Notes: generated by a model from the sequence alone, not told the origin. A DNA stretch of 64,000 nucleotides from Nocardia vinacea (GCF_035920345.1 NZ_CP109149.1:4278001-4342000), one strand, 5' to 3'; counted from the stretch's first letter, positions 33,551-43,329 are shown. Made by a program: numbers and translations.

Positions 33551-35998
33551 TCAGTGCCTCAGTTGACCCGCCATCCCGCCCATCGCTCGGGCATAACCGG
33601 CGGGGTTTGGATGGGGATTCGCTCCAGGCGACGGCAGTGAATTCCACGGTGTTCGCTGGACGCGAGCGGCCCACTGGTCGGAATCGGTGGCGGCGGAGAC
33701 CACTCGTCTGACCTCACGCATATTCTGTGCGTTGCCGGGGGCCGCAATGAGGTTATCGATGGCTGCCTCCGACAGCATGGCGTGTTCATTTCCGATCCAG
33801 GCGATCATGCGTCCCGCGCCTTCACGGTCGACACCAGCCAACCCCGGTCCCGTCAACCCCGTGGGTACAGCGCCGCCCCCTGCCAGGGCTTGCAGCGCCT
33901 CCATTTTTCTCTGCGTCGGATCAGCCATGTAGTCCTCGACAAAGAGGCGTTGGGCCCCGATGGGCGCACCACCGTCGAGCGTGACACCGCCCGGATTCGC
34001 CCGTCGGAATCGGAACGCCGCCGCCTGCAACGTCGCGTAATCGGCCGCGGCCTCCTCGATGTCACCGCCGCCATTCGCGACGCGCAACGCCGATGCTTCA
34101 GCGCGTCGCACGGCGGCGACAACATGGCCGAGGTGTTTGTCCGCCAATGTTTCATCCTCGGCGTTCTGGGCGACGATCGCATGGGAGCGAATGGCGTTGA
34201 ACATGACTCTCTCGTCGGTGAACCCGGCGCCGAGCATGGCGCCGTAGGCGGCGTCGAGAGTTCCACCGGCATCCATCACACCTTGCACGGCCGACGCCGC
34301 GCCCAGGACCGTGTCGACGCCGTAGTGCTGGGCCGCCACCTCGGCGCCACGCGCGTATTGCATCCGGTTCATATAGGACTGGACATAAGCGCCGTCGGCC
34401 CCGCCGAATCCTTCTCGCAACCACACGCCTCCCTGCGACTGCGTCATCGCCCTCTTAATCCTGGATTGCGGGTGGATCGATCCAGGCAGTCCGCCCATCG
34501 CCCATTCGGTCAATGGCGAGTTGGCAATTGTGCTTAAACCGCCCATCAGCGCCATCAATCCCAAGCCATGCATACCGTTACCGGCACCCATGGTTCCCAT
34601 TCCGAGCGCTGTGCCACCGCCGGAGTAGGACGGATTCACCTTCGCGCCGCCATTCTGAATTGCCAACGCGAACCGGTTGGCTATCCAATCATTGCCCTTG
34701 TGCAAACCCGCATTGAGGCGTTTCAGCTGAAAAATGGCGACGATCTCGACAACCGCCACGATGACGAATACCGACATCACCCGGCCCTGCGCCTGCTGGA
34801 ACAGGTTACCCAGAAACAGCACATAAACACCGAGGAAGACGATGTTGATGGTCATCCACAGGGCCGAGAAGAACCCGTGCACCACACATCGGATCGTGAA
34901 CGCCTGGGTCGGTCCGTACACGAATCCGCCCGCCGCGAACCCGAAAATCGTCAAAAATCCATAATAGATCGCGTCGAGTGCGGCCCAGATGACCTTGATG
35001 GCCAGGTACGATGCGAACAACAACAATATGAACGCGCAAAGCAGCAATAGCAGACCGGCGCCGATCTGCCCCACGCTCGGATTGTCCGCCGCACTGTACG
35101 CGGCGGTGTCCCCACAGCTCTTCAGGCCGCTCTTGACTCGATCCTCGCTGCCGGCCATCATCCCCGCCGACCACGCCGACTTGCATGCTGGCCGGTCGTC
35201 GATCACATGTCCGAAATTCCACACTTGCAGCGGCTTCCGCGCGAAATTGTCCGCCAGATCGGCCTGCATAGTGGATATCAGCTGGGCGGCGTTCGGATTA
35301 TTGTTTCCATTCAAGCCCGCCGCCACCGAAACCCCCAGATTGCGCCCCTGCGCCAGCATTCCGTCCTGGGAGAATTCCTCGGCCAGCGGCTCGGCCAGAA
35401 AGAGCGGACCGAGCACCGCGACCGCCAGCATCGTCACCACCTGTACCGTCGCCTTCGCGTGATAGCCGCGCACAATGAACCAGCCGACGAAGAACGCGCC
35501 GATCGCCGCCGCGACGGCCAATACCATCGGCGTCGCGATCTGGCCCGACAGACTCTTGGCCGCCCGTTGCAACGGTGGACCGAACAGATTCAGCCACCCG
35601 AAGTCGAACGCATTGCCGATCATCCAGTCCGCGGTGTTCACACCGACTATCCACAGTGCGAAGATCAGCACGATCACGAACGCAAGCACCACATTCCCGG
35701 GACTGAATATGCCGCCGTGGTCGGTGACGAATGTATAGTTCGACAGCGGCACCCCTTCCGAGTCTCGGACATTCATCCAGCTGGTCGCGCTGTTGACCGT
35801 TGACGGTGTGGTCTCGGTGCCGGTCTGCGCGGTCGCCATCGCATTCAGGACACCGGGAAATACGAAGAGCACGAAAGCCGCGAAGAGAATCCACGCGATC
35901 CAGCGTCGGCGGCGGGTCGCGCCGATCCAGGCACGACCCCGCCGGAATACGGCGTGCGGCGCCCGGTCGGCCGGATCCCAGTCCGGCGCCCAGATCAT
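33551..35998 (-). CDS. VirB6/TrbL-like polytopic membrane protein
   Basis: 815 residues. About seven to eight membrane segments lie in the first 440 residues, for example IAWILFAAFVLFVFPGVL, VVLAFVIVLIFALWIVGV, IGAGLLLLLCAFILLLFASY and TINIVFLGVYVLFLGNLF. A soluble Gly/Ala-rich and helical C-terminal half follows. The architecture and the GFLTIFGFAAGGFVYGPTQAF block fit VirB6/TrbL-type channel proteins of actinobacterial conjugation systems. The start overlaps the VirB4-like stop by 4 nt. A paralogue stands alone at 44424-46775. Confidence 0.78.
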   Translation of the reverse strand: MIWAPDWDPADRAPHAVFRRGRAWIGATRRRRWIAWILFAAFVLFVFPGVLNAMATAQTGTETTPSTVNSATSWMNVRDSEGVPLSNYTFVTDHGGIFSPGNVVLAFVIVLIFALWIVGVNTADWMIGNAFDFGWLNLFGPPLQRAAKSLSGQIATPMVLAVAAAIGAFFVGWFIVRGYHAKATVQVVTMLAVAVLGPLFLAEPLAEEFSQDGMLAQGRNLGVSVAAGLNGNNNPNAAQLISTMQADLADNFARKPLQVWNFGHVIDDRPACKSAWSAGMMAGSEDRVKSGLKSCGDTAAYSAADNPSVGQIGAGLLLLLCAFILLLFASYLAIKVIWAALDAIYYGFLTIFGFAAGGFVYGPTQAFTIRCVVHGFFSALWMTINIVFLGVYVLFLGNLFQQAQGRVMSVFVIVAVVEIVAIFQLKRLNAGLHKGNDWIANRFALAIQNGGAKVNPSYSGGGTALGMGTMGAGNGMHGLGLMALMGGLSTIANSPLTEWAMGGLPGSIHPQSRIKRAMTQSQGGVWLREGFGGADGAYVQSYMNRMQYARGAEVAAQHYGVDTVLGAASAVQGVMDAGGTLDAAYGAMLGAGFTDERVMFNAIRSHAIVAQNAEDETLADKHLGHVVAAVRRAEASALRVANGGGDIEEAAADYATLQAAAFRFRRANPGGVTLDGGAPIGAQRLFVEDYMADPTQRKMEALQALAGGGAVPTGLTGPGLAGVDREGAGRMIAWIGNEHAMLSEAAIDNLIAAPGNAQNMREVRRVVSAATDSDQWAARVQRTPWNSLPSPGANPHPNPAGYARAMGGMAGQLRH

Positions 35999-38523
35999 TG
36001 AATGGCCTGTCTTTGCGGTACGGCGGTCCGGGCTCCGGCCGCTGCGGCCGGTGTGCTGGTGATGGCCGCCGCGCGGTCGGGCCGGGCCGGGCCGAGTACC
36101 TTGCCGCGTCCGATTCGGTTCAGCGCATCGCGCATAAACATCTCACCACGGCGTTCGTCGGGCACCTGCCGGCCCGGACCGACCGGCGGGGAGGTCTCCT
36201 CTCGCAAGATCTGCAACAGGAACGGGGCCTCGTCCAAATCCACACCGAGCCATTTCAGACTGTTGCGAGCCAATGTCTCATCACGCTGGCGGAAGACGAA
36301 CCTGTTTGGAATCAGATTATGTGCCGCACCCTGGAAGTCGGTGGCGGGATCATGCGAAGCCAGCCCGATCGCGGCGAGGTGTTTACGACCGTCTCGGCTG
36401 AAATCCGAGGTCACCGACGCGCCGACCTGGGTCTGGGTGAAATGGTGTGCCTCGTCGCCGACCAGCAAGCCGAACCGGCCATTATCGGTAAGGAACGCCT
36501 CTCGAGCGGCGACGCCGACCAATTCGTACAGCGCAGTGCCGAGTCGTTTCGTCAGCGGCAATCGGTTGTACAGGTGCGGGGTGGTGAGTTCCTCCGCACT
36601 GGGCAACGCCAGATTGTGGCTGCGGACCACAGTCGCGGCGGCGTTGAGCCGCAACGGCCGCAGCTTCGGGTCGAACAGCACCGGCACCCGCTCGACAATC
36701 GTGCCGAGCCGTGCCGCCAGGTCGGCATACTCCTCCTCCCGGCCGGGCTGGTCGCGCAGCCGCTGGACGACGCGATACAGATCGAGCAGACTCCGAATGC
36801 CGTGCTCGGCAATGCTTTTGGGCGTCAGAAGATTGCTGGCGGCGGCTCCGGCACCAGAGGTCGGCGACAGATCCAGCAGCGGCAGAATCGAGTCCAATGC
36901 CCGGTCGCCAGCGATCCGTGGATCGAACAGCCGCAGCGGATCCAGGGATACGGTCGGATTGGCCAAGTCGATGACCACGGCATTATCGATCGAAGAGGCG
37001 AAGTGCTCCCATTCGCCGACCTGGCTGCGGTCGATGGCGAGGAACTGGCCGCCCATATCGTGGACGAGCACCGCCATGAGTTTGAGGAAATAGGATTTGC
37101 CCGACCCGAGTTCGCCGGTCACCGCGAACGACGCGGACAAATCGTGTAGCGCCGCCTCCATAATGCCGAAATGGATCGGCTCGAAATTTCCGGACAGCAG
37201 ATTGACCCCGATCACCGGGCCACTGTCATCACCGACCTGGCTGGTGGTGAACGGTACGAAACCGGCCCACATGTCCGAAGGGACGATATGGGCGAAATCG
37301 TCGAATGCCCGCCGCGGCGGGCTGCCGGGAATCAGCATCGACCATAGATCGACCTGCGCGCCGACCGGTGCGGTCATCTCGACCTGGAACCGCTTGTACC
37401 GGCGCTTGAGCGTATTCACCGCGTCCATCGTCGCATCGCGAGTTGGCCCGCCGATCGCGACCACGGTGGTGAACGACACCTCCGATTCGCCGCCGTTGAC
37501 CTCGAAGTGCTGGTTGTACTCACCGAGCATCTGTGCCTTCGACATCAGGGTATTCTGCGCGAAGGAAACCTCCTGGTCGCGCTGGTCCATCTGCTCGCCG
37601 AGCCGCCGCAGACTCAGCTCATTGTTCTTCAGCACCACTTCCGCGGGCTTCGTCGACACCCGCATTCCCCAGTCGACGGTGACATCCCCCAAACCCTCGA
37701 GCACATTCAGGAATTCGCTGCCACCGGGAAATGTCATCCCGGAATAGGGGAATGAGCGTGGTGTGAGCATCGACTGATAGGACTGCCGATAGTCGTAATC
37801 CGGCTGCACCACCTTGATCACCGGAATGAAGGACGGGCGGATGCGTCGGTTGCTATCGGCCTGCGCGCCTTCGTCGAGCGCCGCCGCGGCGAATACCGCC
37901 GCCGTCGCGTCCTCGAGTGCACCGGACCGCGTCGGCGCGACCGGATCGCCCACAGCGCCCCGCGCCAGGTAGTGCTCCCACAGCCACTGGAACAACGCGG
38001 CCGGCACCGGAACCGGATCGAAATCGCCGCCGATCCGAGACAGGATCTCATTGGCCTTCTCGTCGTAGCCGTCCAGGTCGGCACGCGCGATCGCGGTGGC
38101 GTCGATCGTGCTGGTACTGCCGCGCCACACCCGCGAAAGGGCGGAGATGCTCGAACTCGAGGAGCCGACCGGAATCGAGAGCAGGAATATCCGCGTCTGC
38201 GGCATGATCGCCCGGATCCGTTCGAAGGAGGCGACCACCTCGTCGGCATATTCCTCGCACTCGTCGAGGTCCACGCCCTCCACCATCTTGGTCAGCACGT
38301 CGATAGTGTTGAGGCGGGCCTGAATACCGAGCAGCAGCGAACCATTCGGCAGATTGTTGATCAACGAGTGGTGGGCGACTTTCACATCGAACTTGTCACC
38401 AGCATTGCGCAACCCATATCCGAGCGGACTGATGAAATAGGTGGCGGTGACCAGGCCCGAATGGGTGAATTGCAGATTCCCGCGAATCGCGGCGGTTGGC
38501 TGGATATCTTGTCCGAACGCCAT
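35995..38523 (-). CDS. VirB4/TraC-like secretion ATPase
   Basis: 842 residues. Walker A GELGSGKS lies at about 470 and Walker B with DEAHHF (FGLLVGDEAHHFTQT) at about 688. The VirB4-typical FLAIDRSQVGEW and VSLDPLRLFD lie between them, and FVFRQRD follows near the C-terminus. The N-terminal 440 residues form the VirB4 membrane-proximal domain. It should power assembly or substrate transfer of the T4SS-like channel. It overlaps both adjacent genes. No VirD4/TraG coupling ATPase is in the window. Confidence 0.88.
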   Translation of the reverse strand: MAFGQDIQPTAAIRGNLQFTHSGLVTATYFISPLGYGLRNAGDKFDVKVAHHSLINNLPNGSLLLGIQARLNTIDVLTKMVEGVDLDECEEYADEVVASFERIRAIMPQTRIFLLSIPVGSSSSSISALSRVWRGSTSTIDATAIARADLDGYDEKANEILSRIGGDFDPVPVPAALFQWLWEHYLARGAVGDPVAPTRSGALEDATAAVFAAAALDEGAQADSNRRIRPSFIPVIKVVQPDYDYRQSYQSMLTPRSFPYSGMTFPGGSEFLNVLEGLGDVTVDWGMRVSTKPAEVVLKNNELSLRRLGEQMDQRDQEVSFAQNTLMSKAQMLGEYNQHFEVNGGESEVSFTTVVAIGGPTRDATMDAVNTLKRRYKRFQVEMTAPVGAQVDLWSMLIPGSPPRRAFDDFAHIVPSDMWAGFVPFTTSQVGDDSGPVIGVNLLSGNFEPIHFGIMEAALHDLSASFAVTGELGSGKSYFLKLMAVLVHDMGGQFLAIDRSQVGEWEHFASSIDNAVVIDLANPTVSLDPLRLFDPRIAGDRALDSILPLLDLSPTSGAGAAASNLLTPKSIAEHGIRSLLDLYRVVQRLRDQPGREEEYADLAARLGTIVERVPVLFDPKLRPLRLNAAATVVRSHNLALPSAEELTTPHLYNRLPLTKRLGTALYELVGVAAREAFLTDNGRFGLLVGDEAHHFTQTQVGASVTSDFSRDGRKHLAAIGLASHDPATDFQGAAHNLIPNRFVFRQRDETLARNSLKWLGVDLDEAPFLLQILREETSPPVGPGRQVPDERRGEMFMRDALNRIGRGKVLGPARPDRAAAITSTPAAAAGARTAVPQRQAIQ

Positions 38524-39059
38524 CAGCCGCGCCCTTCGGTGGTGTAGTGACCGTTACCGTTCATTCGAACACTCAGATCCGCCCCGCTCCCGCCCACCCC
38601 GAGCGCGCCCAGCAACTGAGCGCCGCCGAGCGCGCCGCGCTCGGCGGCGTCCGCGGCGGCCACCGGATCGGGCAGGATGACAACCACGGATTCCTCGATG
38701 AACATGGCATGGCGAGGCGAGTTCGCGTCGATCGGCATGCCGGAGGCGGAGACCGGTTTGCGGAAGAGGATGAGCCGACCCACCCACATCGCCCGCGAGA
38801 TCATTCGGACGCCGGTATACGGCACCAGCCCGAGACCGAAGACGGCCGCCACCGTCCCCACCAGACCCGCTACGAAGACGACCGCGGGGTTGACCGGAAA
38901 GGTCATGGCACACACCGACGTCACCAGCATCAGCACCACCCCGCCCGCCACCTGCGGCAGCGTGTAAGGCCCGAAGGGCAGCTTCTGCCCGTTCTGAGCC
39001 TTGCCGATCATGGTGGGAACCCGTTTGATCGGCGTGAAGACCTTGATCACCTGGGTCAT
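38523..39059 (-). CDS. PrgI/VirB3-like (SCO6880-type N-terminal) membrane protein
   Basis: 178 residues. Two adjacent membrane segments at about 31-75 (VAGGVVLMLVTSVCAM and VVFVAGLVGTVAAVFGLG) are preceded by a basic, aromatic lead (GKAQNGQKLPFGPYTLPQ). The layout and the position directly before a VirB4 gene are those of PrgI/VirB3/TcpE-type partners that anchor VirB4. The C-terminal third is soluble. Confidence 0.7.
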   Translation of the reverse strand: MTQVIKVFTPIKRVPTMIGKAQNGQKLPFGPYTLPQVAGGVVLMLVTSVCAMTFPVNPAVVFVAGLVGTVAAVFGLGLVPYTGVRMISRAMWVGRLILFRKPVSASGMPIDANSPRHAMFIEESVVVILPDPVAAADAAERGALGGAQLLGALGVGGSGADLSVRMNGNGHYTTEGRG

Positions 39060-39316
39060 CGATAGCCACCGATGGGGTGATCGGGGACCACGATGTTGGA
39101 GTCGGTGCGCGCGTAGTTGACCAGTGTCGGAAGTATCCAGAACAGGACCGCGGCGAGCACCGCCGATCCGGCGACGGCGAGGATCTTCCCGGGCGACAGC
39201 TTGGATTTGGCCGCCTCGGATATCAGCACACCCATGCTCAGGATAGTGATCAGGATCAGGCCTGCCCAGCGGACGAAGATCAGGATGTTGTACAGGATGG
39301 CGCTCAAATTACCCAC
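39056..39316 (-). CDS. Small two-TM protein, VirB2/TrbC-pilin-like
   Basis: 86 residues with two hydrophobic helices (LIFVRWAGLILITILSMGVL and GKILAVAGSAVLAAVLFWIL) separated by a short charged loop (SEAAKSKLSP). This is the topology of TrbC/VirB2-type pilins and small conjugation membrane proteins. No leader peptide is obvious, so it may not be processed. The 4-nt overlap with the next gene implies co-translation. Confidence 0.62.
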   Translation of the reverse strand: MGNLSAILYNILIFVRWAGLILITILSMGVLISEAAKSKLSPGKILAVAGSAVLAAVLFWILPTLVNYARTDSNIVVPDHPIGGYR

Positions 39317-39334
39317 GGCCGTGCCTCTTTCGTA

Positions 39335-40426
39335 TCAGTTCTGGGTAGCCCGCGGAATCTGCACCGTCGTCGACGGCACCGACGTCGTCGAGCTTGGCGC
39401 ACTTCCGCGCGAGTTCTGCTGGTCGGCGATCACGGCAGGCGGGTTGGTCATCGCGGGTACCGCATCGACCGACTGCACCTGCCATTGGCCACCATCGCGG
39501 ACCATGGTCAGCGGGTAAGCGAGCGTCGCGACCGCCCCGCCGTCGGCCTTGGGATTGACGGTGACGAGCACCTGCGCGCTCGAACGCGCGGTACCACAAC
39601 TGTTGTCGTCCGAGGTAACCGCGACGGTCTCCACGGCGGTGAACGGGGCCGGGCGCAGCGCGGCGATCCCCGCGTCCAGGGTGACGTAGCGGCCTACATC
39701 GCCACTACCCGTCAGATACGTGGTCAGAAAGCCCGAAGCCACTTGCGTGAGCGGCGTATCCGCCGTGCACGGTGAGGAGTATGCCTGCGACAGGTCGGCG
39801 CCGCGGCTGGGCGGTTCGACCAGGGCGGGCAGCGCGAGCGCCCGCAGTCGACCGTTGAGAACCGATACCCCGACCCGATAGAACTGGCGGGTGTCCGCGC
39901 CGGTGCTGCTGTTGGCGCTGGTGCCGGTAGTGCCGGTAGTGCCGGTAGTGGTGCTGGCAGTCGAAGCGGACTTACCCGTCCGCACCGATACGGTCACCGA
40001 CCAGACCTCGAGTGTGTCGAAGCTCCCCACGCGCGATACATACACCACGGCAGGATCCGATACCTGCCGGGCCGTCGAGGGCAGCGTGATCTGCTGTGCA
40101 CTGGCTCCGACATATTCGCCGAGCCGATCCTGTTGTCCGGCAACCGAACTCAGGTAGGTCACGATGAACTGCTGAGCGAAGGAGCCGGCCAATTGCGCGC
40201 GGCCGATAGTCGCCGGCGTCGCACTGTCGGACGGGGGCGGCGGATCCGAGGCGAAGAAATCGAGGATCGCGTGCCCGCCACCGAGTACGGCCAGCACCGC
40301 GAGTACCGCGACGATCACATTGTCGCGGCGGCGGCGTGCGACCATTCGGCGAAGTAATTCATCGCCTGAATCCGTCGATCTGCCAACCATTGTCCGCACT
40401 CTCGAAATGGTAGAGAGGACCATCAT
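39335..40426 (-). CDS. TcpC/VirB8-like conjugation protein
   Basis: 363 residues. A single membrane helix at about 37-60 (NVIVAVLAVLAVLGGGHAIL) is followed by a large extracytoplasmic region with two NTF2-like halves: FAQQFIVTYLSSVAGQQDRL and VASGFLTTYLTGSGDVGRYV. That is the TcpC layout, a bimodular VirB8 relative found in Gram-positive T4SSs. The middle contains a short Thr/Gly repeat. A second ATG twelve codons in is also possible. Confidence 0.75.
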   Translation of the reverse strand: MMVLSTISRVRTMVGRSTDSGDELLRRMVARRRRDNVIVAVLAVLAVLGGGHAILDFFASDPPPPSDSATPATIGRAQLAGSFAQQFIVTYLSSVAGQQDRLGEYVGASAQQITLPSTARQVSDPAVVYVSRVGSFDTLEVWSVTVSVRTGKSASTASTTTGTTGTTGTSANSSTGADTRQFYRVGVSVLNGRLRALALPALVEPPSRGADLSQAYSSPCTADTPLTQVASGFLTTYLTGSGDVGRYVTLDAGIAALRPAPFTAVETVAVTSDDNSCGTARSSAQVLVTVNPKADGGAVATLAYPLTMVRDGGQWQVQSVDAVPAMTNPPAVIADQQNSRGSAPSSTTSVPSTTVQIPRATQN

Positions 40427-40444
40427 TTCCAGCCCCCGTCATCG

Positions 40445-40460
40445 TTCCCAAGATTGGGGA
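40445..40460. promoter_or_regulatory. Palindrome TTCCCA-N4-TGGGGA
   Basis: It lies 19 nt upstream of the TcpC/VirB8-like start, between that gene and the upstream gene (stop at 40468). It differs from the perfect repeat at 28206 by one base. It suggests common control of the T4SS-like and Esp-like operons. Confidence 0.45.
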
Positions 40461-40467
40461 CAGCGGA

Positions 40468-41619
40468 TCAGTACACAGGGCTACGTTTCAAGCGATGTGC
40501 GAGCCGATACTGCAGCTGATCGTCGTACCCGATCGGCGCCTGCCCCTGCGGGGTTTCCAGCGCGTTGCGCCCGGATTCCAGCATCGGCATGTCATCGGCG
40601 ACGCGCACCAACTGGGCGATCGCGAGTTGCCGACTCGGATAGCCCGGATACGGATAGAGCAGCAGCGACGTCGGCGTGTAACCGCCGCCGTAGTTGAGGG
40701 CTCGCACCGTGACACCCGCCGTATCGCCGGACTGCAGCCGATCGCTCAACGCCATCAAACGGACGCGGTCGTCCGGATGGAAGACGTCCACCGGCCGGAA
40801 CAGATAGTCCCATCGAATCCAGGGCGCCGGATCCGTGAGCCAATGCGAGATACTGGCGCGCTCGGTCTGGACGATCGCGAGGTGGGTTCCGGCCCGCCGG
40901 TGGGCCTCACGCAATCCGACCCGCTCCAGGGTCGGCCACTCCGAGGGCTCATTGTCCGAGGTGACATCCTCGATCAACAACCACGCGCCGTGCGTGCGAG
41001 CGTCGGCGCGGGCCCGGATACTGATCCGCCACCGTCCCGGCCGCTCGGGACCATCGGTCACCGTGACCTCGAACTGGAGCTTGTCACCGACCCTCGGACT
41101 GTAGAGCAGATCCAGGACCTCGGCATGTCGATTGAAGGCCGAGATCCGATGGAACAACTCCGCGATCGACATCACCGGCACGTGTTGCTCGGCCGAGTTC
41201 CCCGTCAGCCGGGTCGCACCGATCGGCTGCTGAATGGTCTGGGTATCGAGGTCCCAGATCGCACCCACAGCAGGCGGTAGTTCCGGGCAGGTCGTCCCTG
41301 CGGAGCCCATCCACAAACGCACGGCGTGCACATCGCCACCCGGCCCGAACACCGGTCGTATCCGCAGTGCGTGCGGACCCGAACCGGTCGCGAGCGTCAG
41401 ATCCACGTCCTCGGCTTCGTCGCGCGCCGCCCGGATCGCATCGATCAAGCTCCGGGTTTTGAGGCTGTCGTAGAGTGCCGGAGTCCGCGCCATCAGCCGC
41501 TGCAGTACTCGCTGCCAGTCGGCGAATGCACGCGGTGCGTCTCCGACAGATGCCACCGACATCGCCTCGGGCGTCAACGTCTCGATCGTTATCCAAGGAT
41601 TTACTGCGCCACTTGTCAT
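40468..41619 (-). CDS. PAS/GAF-like regulatory protein upstream of the T4SS-like operon
   Basis: 383 residues from the ATG at 41619; a longer reading to 41751 adds non-family residues. It begins NPWITIETLTPEAMSVASVG, the opening I associate with the DUF5593-type domain of mycobacterial and nocardial proteins. PAS-like halves follow (VRLWMGSAGTTCPELPP, then IAELFHRISAFNRHAEVLDL). No kinase, cyclase or DNA-binding domain is visible. It is probably a cytosolic sensor or adaptor. It is the first gene of the minus-strand run leading into the T4SS-like genes. The region 41620-41928 upstream is intergenic, with only a CTTAAG palindrome. Confidence 0.65.
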   Translation of the reverse strand: MTSGAVNPWITIETLTPEAMSVASVGDAPRAFADWQRVLQRLMARTPALYDSLKTRSLIDAIRAARDEAEDVDLTLATGSGPHALRIRPVFGPGGDVHAVRLWMGSAGTTCPELPPAVGAIWDLDTQTIQQPIGATRLTGNSAEQHVPVMSIAELFHRISAFNRHAEVLDLLYSPRVGDKLQFEVTVTDGPERPGRWRISIRARADARTHGAWLLIEDVTSDNEPSEWPTLERVGLREAHRRAGTHLAIVQTERASISHWLTDPAPWIRWDYLFRPVDVFHPDDRVRLMALSDRLQSGDTAGVTVRALNYGGGYTPTSLLLYPYPGYPSRQLAIAQLVRVADDMPMLESGRNALETPQGQAPIGYDDQLQYRLAHRLKRSPVY

Positions 41620-41928
41620 CGCACTGCCCGTACCAACCGTTCGTCGGAAGCCGTCACCTGTGTGTGACACGGATAATGTACCGCTATATAACGGCTCGTT
41701 CAACAGGTTTACGGATGTCGACATCAGTTGCAGTCTGCATGACGTGACCACCCCACGTTCACCCAGCGGTCGTTTCTTAACGTCCGCTTAAGAACGTATG
41801 TACACACGTCAGAATTCCCGCAGCTCAGCGCAGTTCGCGCGAGATGCGGCAAATCGCGCCACAAAGCCTGGGACCAGCGACGAACGCACTGGCCCCAGGC
41901 TGAATTCCACGCCCGCAACCGCGACGGG

Positions 41929-42822
41929 CTAGCCCTCTCCCGCCGTCAAGGCCAGTACACCGGCACCCGCCAGCACGCCCACCGCGCCGAGTTCCGATGG
42001 CACGACTCGCAATCCGGTCAGATAGCCGAGCCGGGCATGCGTCGCGACCGCAGCGCCGAGCGCTTTCCACAGCGAGGTACCCGGCACCGCTAGCGTGCCG
42101 CCGATGACCACCAGGTCCAGGTCGAGCAGTGCGGCCACCGAGGCGATCGCGCGGCCGAGCGCCGTCCCGGCCCGGCTGAGCGCGGCATCCGCGAGTTCGT
42201 CACCCGCACGCGCCTGACCGACCAGGTCGTCGACCGAGGTGCCCTGCCAGCCTTGCGCGCGTGCCCATTTCACCGCGGAGATGCCGCCGGCGACCGTCTC
42301 CAGACAGCCACGTCCGCCGCATTCGCAGAGCTCATCGAAGCCCGGCACCAGCACATGGCCGAGGTTTCCCGCGTTTCCGGTCCGACCGACCACCACGAAA
42401 CCACCGACCATGACCCCGGCACCGATCCGATCCGAGACCATGACCGCAAGGGCGTCGAGTACGTCGTTCGTTGCGCCGAAGTTACGCTCGGCCAGGCCGA
42501 GGCAGACGCCGTCGAGTGCCAACAAGACGATGGCGTTCGGAAACAGCTTCTCCACCGCCGCCACGATCCCGAAACCCGCCCCCCACTCGGCGATACCGGG
42601 CGGTGCCACCACACCGGCGGCCATATCGAGCGGACCCGCGGAGCCGATTCCCACCCGGGTGACATCTTCGCCGCCGGCGGCCTCGAGCAGCAGGTCACGG
42701 CAGGTGTCCCAGGCCGCACGAGCCGGAATCGGGACACGCCGGATCTCGTCCTCGCCGACGTTGTCGGCCACCCGACTCGCCGCGAAACCGTCCGGCCCGA
42801 TCTCCAGAGCCAACATCGTCAT
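41929..42822 (-). CDS. ROK-family sugar kinase
   Basis: 297 residues. It has the N-terminal nucleotide-binding start (MLALEIGPDG), VGIGSAGPLD and LALDGVCLGLAE carrying the catalytic Asp. The ROK zinc signature follows: NAGNLGHVLV then CECGGRGCLE. The second phosphate motif is VVIGGTLAVPG. It should phosphorylate glucose or a related hexose. The usual Asn before the catalytic Asp is Leu here, which may affect substrate choice. Monocistronic by its surroundings. Confidence 0.88.
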   Translation of the reverse strand: MTMLALEIGPDGFAASRVADNVGEDEIRRVPIPARAAWDTCRDLLLEAAGGEDVTRVGIGSAGPLDMAAGVVAPPGIAEWGAGFGIVAAVEKLFPNAIVLLALDGVCLGLAERNFGATNDVLDALAVMVSDRIGAGVMVGGFVVVGRTGNAGNLGHVLVPGFDELCECGGRGCLETVAGGISAVKWARAQGWQGTSVDDLVGQARAGDELADAALSRAGTALGRAIASVAALLDLDLVVIGGTLAVPGTSLWKALGAAVATHARLGYLTGLRVVPSELGAVGVLAGAGVLALTAGEG

Positions 42823-42876
42823 GAGTTACACACCGCCAGAATGAAGTCCGTCGTGAATACTGGACGAAAGCATAGG

Positions 42877-43329
42877 TCAGTGTGCGCCGGTTCCGGTCGG
42901 CTCCAGCCGACGACCCAGCACGATGTGGCGCCGCGGCGCCGCCGAGATCGGATCGGCCGGTGCGGGACGCGAGCCGGTTCGGATGATCCGCAGTGGCCGC
43001 TTGTGGTCGACGGGAGTGATGCGATGGCGGTCCAGATCCGCGACGACCTTGCCCGCACTGTCATAGGGCACTCCCGCCCAGATCATCGCGCGTGGGCCGG
43101 TACCGCGCTCGATAAGTGTCTGCGCCAGCTGTTCACATTTCGCGAATACCGGGCAGCTCTCGCAGATTCGCATCGCCGCACGCCACGAGTCCGGAGTGCC
43201 GACGTCCAGATCCCAGTCGTCGGGACCGTCCGCGCAGGGCGGCCGATGGGCCGACCCGCTGGGAAGCGTCGAAACCTTTGCTGTCACAACGGTTTCCACG
43301 ACCAGGGAAGAAGATTGCGTGATGCTCAT
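42877..43329 (-). CDS. WhiB-family iron-sulfur regulator
   Basis: 150 residues from the ATG at 43329, preceded by GGAGA. The four-cysteine WhiB signature is present: CADG, then CESC and KCEQ (C-Xn-C-X2-C-X5-C). The tryptophan turn after it is IWAGVPY rather than GIWGG. The C-terminus is basic (DHKRPLRIIRTG, APRRHIVLGRRL), fit for DNA or sigma-factor contact. It is transcribed divergently from the MerR gene. Confidence 0.88.
   Translation of the reverse strand: MSITQSSSLVVETVVTAKVSTLPSGSAHRPPCADGPDDWDLDVGTPDSWRAAMRICESCPVFAKCEQLAQTLIERGTGPRAMIWAGVPYDSAGKVVADLDRHRITPVDHKRPLRIIRTGSRPAPADPISAAPRRHIVLGRRLEPTGTGAH

Noticed and set aside
35800..37149. 449-codon plus-strand frame within the VirB4-like gene
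   Set aside because: The opposite strand has intact Walker A and B motifs of a VirB4 ATPase.
39915..39965. Short tandem repeat GTAGTGCCG that might suggest a CRISPR or VNTR
   Set aside because: It encodes a Thr/Gly linker in the TcpC-like protein; units are 9 bp with no spacers.
20161..41619. A complete conjugative element or plasmid backbone
   Set aside because: No relaxase, coupling protein, integrase, origin or attachment site could be seen.
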